Of a stretch of 19,482 nt of DNA, positions 1-5,833 are shown in pieces; within the stretch, counting starts at the first letter, position 1; every line of letters begins with the position of its first letter. Position numbers and translations under genes: made by a program. This stretch comes from Candidatus Woesearchaeota archaeon (GTDB taxonomy: Archaea; Nanobdellota; Nanobdellia; Woesearchaeales; GW2011-AR4). Below the pieces are notes generated by a model. The model ran no database searches. It saw nothing but the letters and a program-made list of their open reading frames with translations, and was not told the origin of the DNA. The stretch lies in assembly GCA_018303645.1 (NCBI GenBank), contig JAGVXR010000059.1:1-19482 (forward strand), written 5' to 3'.

Positions 1-99
1 TCGTGGCGTGCTACGAAGCGGGGGTTGTCCCTTACGGGATGTCGCATAGGGCAAAATTACTACATAATTTTGACCGTCCAGCCGCCGTTAGTGGCGTGC
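1..99. ncRNA. GC-rich hairpin-dense segment, possibly part of a structured RNA
   Basis: No credible protein gene is seen here. Four local hairpins can be drawn: 2-5/12-15; 28-31/36-39 (TCCC-TTAC-GGGA); 52-59/65-72, a perfect 8-bp stem with a 5-base loop; and 81-85/91-95 with one G-U pair. The 9-base word GTGGCGTGC occurs twice, at 3-11 and 91-99. The segment is much more GC-rich than the AT-rich DNA that follows from 101, which in an AT-rich archaeal intergenic region often marks a structured RNA. It is cut by the window start, so it could be the 3' part of an RNA gene that begins outside. I could not match it to rRNA, RNase P RNA or SRP RNA, and the strand is undetermined. Confidence 0.35.
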
Positions 100-122
100 G
101 GATAAAAATTGTGATTTATTTA

Positions 123-160
123 CATAAATTTACTCATAAATTTCCGCAACCTTTATAAAT
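123..160 (+). promoter_or_regulatory. TATA promoter for the structured RNA, with upstream direct repeat
   Basis: The TATA-like CTTTATAAAT lies at 151-160. A start site about 25 bases further on would fall near 181, where the hairpin-rich segment begins. Just upstream, the 9-base word CATAAATTT occurs twice with a 12-base period (123-131 and 135-143). CGCAAC (145-150) and GTTGCG (176-181) form an inverted repeat that spans the TATA box. The TATA box is a good match. Any regulatory role for the repeats is inference. Confidence 0.5.
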
Positions 161-180
161 AACTTCATTATCCCAGTTGC

Positions 181-556
181 GATGATAATTAATCCTTCTT
201 TAGACAAAAGACTATGATTACATGGTTGTTTAATCTAAAGGGGGATTCCTATGCCTTTATTCAGCCGTTACACGCCCTGGTGGTGTAATCCGGTTCAGCA
301 TGAAGCCCTGTCGAATGCAGGACGAATGTCCTGCTCGCGTGCAGTGCGGCTTCGATTCGGGTTCAAAACAACCTTTTGCCAAAAGCAGTCGAATGTGAGC
401 GAGTTCGCAACGAGCTCACTCGCAAGTCACGGGAAAAGCATGCAATGTGGGATTTCGCATTGCTCAATCCCACGGAACGATGGTAAGGTTTATGAAAGTC
501 CCGACCAGGGCGCTTTTACGATTGAACGCGAGAATGCTCAAAAACATTTTCGCATT
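181..556 (+). ncRNA. Candidate structured non-coding RNA of unknown family
   Basis: This stretch between a TATA box and a tRNA folds densely. Helices visible by eye: 191-204/234-247, 14 continuous pairs with two G-U; 263-273/283-295, interrupted only by two bases; 302-307/348-353 enclosing a perfect 7-bp hairpin 317-323/328-334; 373-377/381-385; 395-400/414-419; a pseudoknot-like or alternative pair of stems at 442-472; and 528-536/545-553, nine pairs with one G-U. An open frame at 251-604 exists, but its end reads through the tRNA, so I reject it as coding. I looked for the SRP helix 8 core and for the RNase P conserved regions in a consistent order and found neither. It may be co-transcribed with the tRNA, whose 5' processing would release it. 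Both ends are approximate. Confidence 0.55.
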
Positions 557-565
557 CATGCCAAT

Positions 566-672
566 GGGCCGGTAGCTCAGCCTGGTAGAGCACCTGGGAT
601 ATGAAGTCATAAACATGATGTCGGGTGAAACTTTTAATCAGGTGGTCGCGAGTCCGAATCTCGTCCGGCCCA
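566..672 (+). tRNA. tRNA-Lys(UUU) with a 33-base intron at position 30/31
   Basis: Acceptor stem 566-572/665-671, seven pairs; D stem 575-578/588-591; T arm 648-664; discriminator A672; CCA is not encoded. Removing 597-629 gives an anticodon stem 593-596 plus 630, paired with 638-642 in five Watson-Crick pairs, and the loop CTTTTAA (631-637), which is the standard Lys UUU loop. The splice sites fit a bulge-helix-bulge: central helix 591-594/624-627; 3-base bulges 595-597 and 628-630, each cut after its second base; inner helix 598-602/618-622; outer helix 587-590/631-634. Base 623 is left unpaired opposite the first bulge, so the motif is slightly relaxed. The T loop reads TCCGAAT, so position 55 is C instead of the near-universal U. 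Confidence 0.93.
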
Positions 673-692
673 CTAATCAAACTCATAAACTG

Positions 693-710
693 AAATCAAT
701 CGCTTGATTT
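693..710 (+). promoter_or_regulatory. Perfect 7-bp hairpin just before rpoH
   Basis: AAATCAA (693-699) and TTGATTT (704-710) form a perfect stem with the loop TCGC, between the tRNA 3' end and the rpoH start. It could be a processing signal for tRNA 3' trimming, a weak terminator or an operator. No clear TATA box lies between the tRNA and rpoH, so the polymerase genes may share the upstream transcript. Confidence 0.35.
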
Positions 711-716
711 GGAATA

Positions 717-977
717 GTGACACAGCAAAAGATGAAGAAGCAGAAATTCAAGGTTGACAAGCACATACTGACACCAAAGCACTTGAAGCTTGGCGAACGT
801 GAAAAAGCACAGCTGCTTGAAAAGTATCATGTGACTTCTAAAGAGTTGCCAAAAATACTGAAGACAGACTCGGCTATAAAGGAATTGGATGCAAAATTAG
901 GGGACATAATAAAGATAATAAGGAAAAGCCAGACAGCCGGCGAGTCAACTTTTTACAGGGTGGTGTCTGATGTATAA
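717..977 (+). CDS. rpoH: DNA-directed RNA polymerase subunit H (Rpo5)
   Basis: This is the small archaeal/eukaryotic RPB5-C-like subunit, which joins RNA polymerase at the jaw region of the core. The C-terminal half shows the family pattern: HxLxPKH, a run ending in ELPKI, then GDIIKIIRKSQTAGES(x)FYR. The GTG at 717 gives 86 residues. An ATG at 732 gives 81 residues, closer to the usual archaeal length, so 732 is a serious alternative start. The stop overlaps the rpoB2 start by eight bases (970-977), which suggests translational coupling. This is the first gene of the polymerase block, as in most archaea. Confidence 0.95.
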   Translation: MTQQKMKKQKFKVDKHILTPKHLKLGEREKAQLLEKYHVTSKELPKILKTDSAIKELDAKLGDIIKIIRKSQTAGESTFYRVVSDV

Positions 978-2457
978 ATACGGGAAAACACTCATACAAA
1001 AATATTTTGAAGAGCAGAGTTTTGTAGACTCAGACATAGAGTCATTTAACCATTTCATTGACAAGGAGCTTCTGAACATAATTGAGGAAAACAGGGAGAT
1101 TATTCCCACCATTATTCCCCATAACATTGACGAGTTCAAGATAAAGCTTGACAAGATATGGGTTGAAAAGCCCAAGATGACTGAAGCAGACGGCTCTATA
1201 AGAAACATCTATCCTATGGAGGCAAGGCTGAGAAAAATAACATATTCTGCGCCGTGCTGGATAACCGTCAGCGAGCACATCAACGGCGTGCAGCGGGAAA
1301 GCCTTGACACTCAGATTGGCAATTTGCCAATAATGCTCAAGAGCAGATGGTGTCATCTGCACAAGCTGGGCAGGGACGAGCTTATAGCAAAAGGCGAGGA
1401 TCCTGACGAGCCGGGCGGCTATTTCATAATAAACGGCACGGAAAAAGTTCTCATCACAATAGAGGATTTGGCTTCAAACAGGTTTCTGATAGAAAAGGAC
1501 TCCACAGGCCCAAGCGAGGTAGTCGGCAAGTTATTCTCGGAATCCGGCTCATTTAAGATTCCGCACACAATGGAAAAGATGAAAGACGGCATTTTCTACC
1601 TTACATTTACCAGGGTTAAAAGAATCCCGATTATTGTCCTTATCAAGGCTCTTGGCCTGCTGAAGGATGAGGATATAACAAAATTCGTGTCTGCTGAAAG
1701 GCAGTTTGACGAGGTCATAATAAACCTGCTTGAGTTTGTAAACATAAAAAATGAGGAAGAGGCTCTCGATTACATTGCAAAAAAGATAGGAGTTACGCAG
1801 GCAAAGGAAGTGAGAATTGAAAGAATGACGGAAATACTGGACAAATACCTGCTGCCCCATCTCGGGACAAAGCGTGAGGACAGGATATCCAAGGCATATA
1901 ACCTGTGCAAAATGCTGAAAAAATATATCATGGCTTCAAACAACGAGCGTGATGTTGATGACAAGGACCATTACATGAATAAGAGGCTCAAGATGAGCGG
2001 CGACCTGCTTGCCGACCTGATAAGGCTTAACCTCAAGGTCCTCATCGGGGACTTATTGTACAACTTCCAGAGAATTGTAAAAAGGGGCAAGTTTCCATCC
2101 ATAAAAAACATAATAAGGGACAAGCTTCTGACGCAAAGGATTTATTCGTCAATGGCAACAGGGGTATGGGTTGGCGGAAGGAAGGGAATAAGCCAGCGCA
2201 TTCAAAGGCTGAACTATCTTGAGACATTGTCGCACCTGCAGAGAGTGGTAAGCCCGCTCAGCGCCTCGCAGGAAAATTTCGAGGCAAGGGAGCTCCATCC
2301 AACCCATCTTGGCAGGCTTTGCCCTATTGAAACTCCCGAAGGCACGAATATCGGGCTGAGGAAAAACCTTGCATTGCTTTGCACAATCTCATCAGAGTCA
2401 AACGAGGATGAAATCCTTAAATCGCTTAAGGGAATGGGCTTGAAGCTGATAAAGTAA
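970..2457 (+). CDS. rpoB2: RNA polymerase subunit B'' (N-terminal half of the beta-like subunit)
   Basis: This 495-residue protein is the N-terminal half of the second-largest subunit, which forms the protrusion, lobe and fork of the polymerase. Visible family landmarks are GGYFIINGTEKVLI near residue 155 and HPTHLGRLCPIETPEG near 437-452. It ends about 35 residues beyond the latter motif, the place where split archaeal rpoB genes usually separate into B'' and B'. This is therefore a natural split, not a frameshift: rpoB1 begins with its own start after a 191-base gap. Splits here are known in methanogens, haloarchaea and other groups. It overlaps rpoH at its start. Confidence 0.97.
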   Translation: MYKYGKTLIQKYFEEQSFVDSDIESFNHFIDKELLNIIEENREIIPTIIPHNIDEFKIKLDKIWVEKPKMTEADGSIRNIYPMEARLRKITYSAPCWITVSEHINGVQRESLDTQIGNLPIMLKSRWCHLHKLGRDELIAKGEDPDEPGGYFIINGTEKVLITIEDLASNRFLIEKDSTGPSEVVGKLFSESGSFKIPHTMEKMKDGIFYLTFTRVKRIPIIVLIKALGLLKDEDITKFVSAERQFDEVIINLLEFVNIKNEEEALDYIAKKIGVTQAKEVRIERMTEILDKYLLPHLGTKREDRISKAYNLCKMLKKYIMASNNERDVDDKDHYMNKRLKMSGDLLADLIRLNLKVLIGDLLYNFQRIVKRGKFPSIKNIIRDKLLTQRIYSSMATGVWVGGRKGISQRIQRLNYLETLSHLQRVVSPLSASQENFEARELHPTHLGRLCPIETPEGTNIGLRKNLALLCTISSESNEDEILKSLKGMGLKLIK

Positions 2458-2540
2458 GCACATCAATAATGATTAAATAAAAGCTTAACATTAAAAAATT
2501 AAAAAAATTGAATCAAAAAATGTTTTATTGAATGCATTGG

Positions 2541-2604
2541 CGAGGGCGAGCGTGTGGCAAAACAGCGAGCCCGAGCGCAAGATATTGTGCTGAAGGCACG
2601 GATT
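2541..2604 (+). repeat. Intergenic hairpin element, copy 1, with GC-rich direct repeat
   Basis: The 27 bases at 2578-2604 match 4540-4566 with one difference. Two overlapping stems can form: 2575-2580/2585-2590 with the loop GATA, and 2587-2591/2595-2599 with the loop GAA. Just upstream, CGAGGGCGAGCG (2541-2552) and CGAGCCCGAGCG (2566-2577) are near-identical direct repeats that differ only at the middle two bases. The element stands out as GC-rich in an otherwise A/T-only gap and ends a few bases before the TATA-like stretch of rpoB1. Confidence 0.7.
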
Positions 2605-2610
2605 GAAAAA

Positions 2611-2622
2611 TTAAAAATAAAT
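2611..2622 (+). promoter_or_regulatory. TATA-like promoter of rpoB1
   Basis: TTAAAAATAAAT is centred about 33 bases before the ATG at 2649, a spacing that fits a transcript with a very short or absent leader. The whole gap is AT-rich, so the exact box is uncertain. The hairpin element ends seven bases upstream, near where the BRE would be. Confidence 0.45.
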
Positions 2623-2648
2623 AGAAAATATCAAAAACATCAAATAAA

Positions 2649-4451
2649 ATGGCAGAAGTCTATCTTAACAGCAAATTTGTTGGAAATGTTGATAACCCTA
2701 TCGAGCTGGTCCAAAAGATAAGGGATGAGCGAAGAAAAGGCTTGATCACAGATAACCTTAATGTTTATTACCATGAGAAAGCAAATGAGGTTCAGCTGGA
2801 AAGCTCAAAAGGCAGGGCAAGAAGGCCGCTGATAATTGTGAAAGACGGCGTTCCGCTGCTGACCGAGAAGCACATAAAGCAGCTGGAAAAAAATGAAATA
2901 TCCTGGAGCGATCTGATAAAGCAGGGCATAATTGAGTACCTGGATGCCGCAGAGGAGGAAAATGCGCTGATAGCATTTTTTGAAAATGAATTGGCTCCTG
3001 AGAATACTCATCTTGAAATAACGCCCTTGGCTATGCTGGGCTACTGCACTTCTCTTGTGCCTTACGGCAACTTTAACCAGTCCACAAGGCTTAATGCAGG
3101 CTCAAAAAACCAAAAGCAGGCATTGGGATTTTATGCCTCAAACTTTGCAGTTAGGATGGACATGGACGTGAATCTGTTCCATTATCCGCAGCGTCCGCTG
3201 GTCAACACAATAATGCATGACACATCCAATTACGACAAGCATCCTGCAGGGCAGAACTTAGTTGTTGCCATAATGAGCTACAAAGGCTACAACATGGAAG
3301 ATGCTATAGTGCTGAACAAAGGCTCCATAGAGAGGGGCTTCGGAAGGTCTACTTATTACAGGCCGGCAATTGCCGAAGAGCTTAGATATGCAGGGGGTCT
3401 AGTTGACCAGGTATGCATACCTGATAAGGATGTCAAGGGCTACAAAACAGAAAAGGATTACAGGTTTTTGGAAGACGATGGAATAATCTATCCCGAAGCA
3501 AAAGTCAGGGAAGGCGATGTTGTCATCGGAAAAACATCTCCTCCAAGGTTTTTGAGCTCGATGGAGGAATACAGCCTTGCGTCAAGCACAAGGCGCGAAA
3601 GCTCGATTAATTTAAAGCACGGCGAGGAAGGCGTAGTTGATTTCATTTTGCTGACAGAGAACGAAGAAGGCAACAAGCTCATACAAGTCAGGATAAGGGA
3701 CGGAAGGGTGCCTGAAATCGGGGACAAATTTACAAGCAGGCACGGGCAGAAGGGCATTGTTGGGCTGATAGTTCCTCAAAGCGATATGCCGTTTTCAGCG
3801 TCTGGCATTGTTCCTGATTTGATATTCTCACCCCATGGAATTCCGTCCAGGATGACTATCTCGCATCTGATTGAGATGATTGCGGGCAAAGTCGGCGCAC
3901 TTGCAGGGCGCTACATCAACGGCACAACCTTTGACGCGGAGCCCGAAGAGAGGTTAAGAAAAGAATTGTTATCATTGGGATTTAGGGAGAGCGGCGTTGA
4001 AACCATGTATAATGGGCAGACCGGCGAGCAGTACACTGCTAAAATATTCATAGGCGACATGTACTACCTGAAGTTGAAGCACATGGTTGCCAACAAGATA
4101 CACTCAAGGGCAAGGGGCCCCATACAGCTTTTGACAAGACAGCCGACAGAAGGCAGGGCAAAGGAAGGCGGCCTGAGATTGGGGGAGATGGAAAAGGACA
4201 CTTTTGTCGCGCATGGCGCTTCATTGCTGCTCAAGGAAAGGTTCGACAGCGACAGAACCATAGTGCCTGTCTGCGAGAGCTGCGGAATCATTGCCATAAG
4301 GGACAACTACAGGAACAAAAGCTACTGCCCTGTATGCGGCGAAAATGTAACAATAGATGACATAGAGATAAGCTACGCTTTCAAGCTGATGCTTGATGAA
4401 TTTAAATCATTAGGTATATATCCCAAGCTGCAATTAGAGAGCAAGTATTAG
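2649..4451 (+). CDS. rpoB1: RNA polymerase subunit B' (C-terminal half of the beta-like subunit)
   Basis: This 600-residue protein is the C-terminal half of the second-largest subunit and carries the wall, hybrid-binding and anchor/clamp parts. It shows GYNMEDAIVLNKGSIERG near residue 215, IRDGRVPEIGDKFTSRHGQKG around residues 347-367, and a C-terminal zinc ribbon with cysteine pairs CESC (about 540-543) and CPVC (about 559-562). Ribbon and length fit an intact B'. The start ATG follows an AT-rich promoter-like stretch. It is separated by long AT-rich gaps both from rpoB2 (191 bases) and from rpoA2 (155 bases), so it is probably transcribed from its own promoter as well as by read-through. 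Confidence 0.97.
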   Translation: MAEVYLNSKFVGNVDNPIELVQKIRDERRKGLITDNLNVYYHEKANEVQLESSKGRARRPLIIVKDGVPLLTEKHIKQLEKNEISWSDLIKQGIIEYLDAAEEENALIAFFENELAPENTHLEITPLAMLGYCTSLVPYGNFNQSTRLNAGSKNQKQALGFYASNFAVRMDMDVNLFHYPQRPLVNTIMHDTSNYDKHPAGQNLVVAIMSYKGYNMEDAIVLNKGSIERGFGRSTYYRPAIAEELRYAGGLVDQVCIPDKDVKGYKTEKDYRFLEDDGIIYPEAKVREGDVVIGKTSPPRFLSSMEEYSLASSTRRESSINLKHGEEGVVDFILLTENEEGNKLIQVRIRDGRVPEIGDKFTSRHGQKGIVGLIVPQSDMPFSASGIVPDLIFSPHGIPSRMTISHLIEMIAGKVGALAGRYINGTTFDAEPEERLRKELLSLGFRESGVETMYNGQTGEQYTAKIFIGDMYYLKLKHMVANKIHSRARGPIQLLTRQPTEGRAKEGGLRLGEMEKDTFVAHGASLLLKERFDSDRTIVPVCESCGIIAIRDNYRNKSYCPVCGENVTIDDIEISYAFKLMLDEFKSLGIYPKLQLESKY

Positions 4452-4539
4452 ACAATCAAAATTTCAATTAACAATCAAATAATAAATTAAATAAAAAATT
4501 CAATAAAATAATAAAAATTCAAAATAACGAGAGCGACCA

Positions 4540-4566
4540 CAAGATATTGTGCCGAAGGCACGGATT
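4540..4566 (+). repeat. Intergenic hairpin element, copy 2
   Basis: This is the second copy of the element at 2578-2604, with 26 of 27 bases identical. Stem 1 is CACAA-GATA-TTGTG (4538-4551 region) and stem 2 is GTGCC-GAA-GGCAC (4549-4561). They share bases, so only one can form at a time. The single difference between copies turns a C-G pair of stem 2 into a U-G pair. A flanking difference keeps stem 1 paired (A-U here, G-U in copy 1). The element ends two bases before the rpoA2 TATA-like box. Confidence 0.7.
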
Positions 4567-4567
4567 A

Positions 4568-4594
4568 AAAATATAAATCAAGAACAAATACAAA
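4568..4594 (+). promoter_or_regulatory. rpoA2 promoter, near-identical to the rps7 promoter
   Basis: This is a TATA-like AAAATATAAAT (4568-4578) plus 16 following bases. The whole 27-base block recurs at 9763-9789, ahead of rps7, with one difference. The box centre is about 34 bases before the ATG at 4607. Confidence 0.6.
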
Positions 4595-4606
4595 CCAAAC
4601 AATAAA

Positions 4607-5764
4607 ATGGCAGACATAATCTCAGAATACGAAGACAGGCTTCCGGCAAAGATAATAGGGGAAGTGAAGGACAGCATACCCAAGGGAGTAAGCGATACAA
4701 AGCTGAAAAAAATAATGGAGGCAACATGTGAAGAATACAACACTGCAAAGGTAACTCCAGGCGAAGCCGTCGGCTTGATAGCAGCGGAGTCAATCGGCGA
4801 GCCAGGAACCCAAATGACGCTGAACACTTTCCATTTTGCGGGGGTTGCTGAGATGAATGTCACCCTAGGGTTGCCAAGGATAATAGAAATTCTCGACGGA
4901 AGAAAGGAGCTTGATAATCCCATGATGGAGATCTACCTGAAAAAGCCCTATGCCAGCGGAAAGAAGCTTGAGGATTTAAGGCATCTTGCACTGCAGATAA
5001 AGGAAACAAGGCTTACGGACATATCAACAGAGCTCTCAATTAATATTGCAGACTTCACAATTGAAGTAAAGCTCGACAAGGATAAGATGAAGGAATTGGA
5101 ATTGACAAACGCCAAAGTCATAGACGCCATATCAAAGCAGATCAAGGGCTACAATATAAGGGACGGCAAGGACTCGCTTATTTTCAAGGCAAGAAGCAAG
5201 GAAGACACATTTAATGACGCTTACAAAATAAAGGAAAAAATAAAAAGCGCAACTATCAAGGGCATAAAAGGAATCTTGCAGGTTATGCCGGTTAAACGGG
5301 AGGAAGAATTCGTGATTATAACAGCAGGCTCAAACCTTGCCGATGTCCTTCAGCTCGAGGAAGTGGACGCTTACAGGACCTCAACAAACAACATTTTCGA
5401 GATTGAGCAGGTGCTCGGCATTGAAGCTGCGCGGCAGGCAATAATAAACGAGATATTCAAGGTTATAGAGAGCCAGGGCCTTAATGTGGATGTCAGGCAC
5501 ATCATGCTTGTTTCAGATACAATGTGCGTGAGCGGAACCTTGAAAGGGATAACAAGGTATGGTGTAGTGAGCGATAAGTCAAGCGTGCTTGCAAGGGCTT
5601 CTTTTGAGACGCCCATAAAGCACATAATCAATGCTGCGCTTGTAGGCGAAGTCGACAACCTTAATTCAGTTGTGGAAAATGTCATGATCAACCAGCACAT
5701 ACCGATAGGCACGGGATTGCCGAGCCTGACAGTCAAGCCGCAGAAAGCAGCTAAAGAGAAATAG
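4607..5764 (+). CDS. rpoA2: RNA polymerase subunit A'' (C-terminal part of the largest subunit)
   Basis: This 385-residue protein is the C-terminal fragment of the largest subunit, forming the trigger loop, part of the cleft and the jaw base. Near residues 51-80 it carries PGEAVGLIAAESIGEPGTQM followed by TLNTFHFAG and NVTLGLPRIIEIL, the trigger-loop region. Near the C-terminus it has LVSDTMCVSGTLKGITRYG and a run on to the family's usual end. The length is normal for A''. The odd point is position: it lies upstream of rpoA1, whereas the usual archaeal order is A' then A''. Its own promoter-like sequence lies directly before it, and 69 bases separate it from rpoA1. Confidence 0.97.
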   Translation: MADIISEYEDRLPAKIIGEVKDSIPKGVSDTKLKKIMEATCEEYNTAKVTPGEAVGLIAAESIGEPGTQMTLNTFHFAGVAEMNVTLGLPRIIEILDGRKELDNPMMEIYLKKPYASGKKLEDLRHLALQIKETRLTDISTELSINIADFTIEVKLDKDKMKELELTNAKVIDAISKQIKGYNIRDGKDSLIFKARSKEDTFNDAYKIKEKIKSATIKGIKGILQVMPVKREEEFVIITAGSNLADVLQLEEVDAYRTSTNNIFEIEQVLGIEAARQAIINEIFKVIESQGLNVDVRHIMLVSDTMCVSGTLKGITRYGVVSDKSSVLARASFETPIKHIINAALVGEVDNLNSVVENVMINQHIPIGTGLPSLTVKPQKAAKEK

Positions 5765-5833
5765 AATAAAATTCACGCATTAAAAAATCAAGGAATAAAA
5801 CACAATAAAACATTAAATCAAAAATAACAAAAA

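Noticed and set aside
181..556. Identification as SRP RNA or RNase P RNA
   Set aside because: A TGTAATCC motif (284-291) recalls the SRP Alu domain and GAAAGTCCC (494-502) recalls an RNase P conserved region, but the SRP helix 8 core is missing and the RNase P-like words lie too close to the tRNA to leave room for the rest.
251..604. Open reading frame of 117 codons upstream of the tRNA
   Set aside because: It runs through the hairpin-rich segment and its last residues are a translation of the tRNA 5' half; composition is unlike the real proteins here.
597..630. tRNA intron at the standard 37/38 position, or cut at 597/598
   Set aside because: A standard position would give no U33 and no sensible anticodon; the later cut leaves a G-U pair and does not follow the cut-after-second-base rule.
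2042..2227. Minus-strand open frames inside rpoB2, and similar ones opposite the other large genes
   Set aside because: They are shadows of strongly conserved genes, with no family motifs and no promoter of their own.
970..4451. rpoB broken by a frameshift
   Set aside because: The break is at the usual B''/B' split site, each half has its own start and promoter or coupling, and the gap holds other elements.
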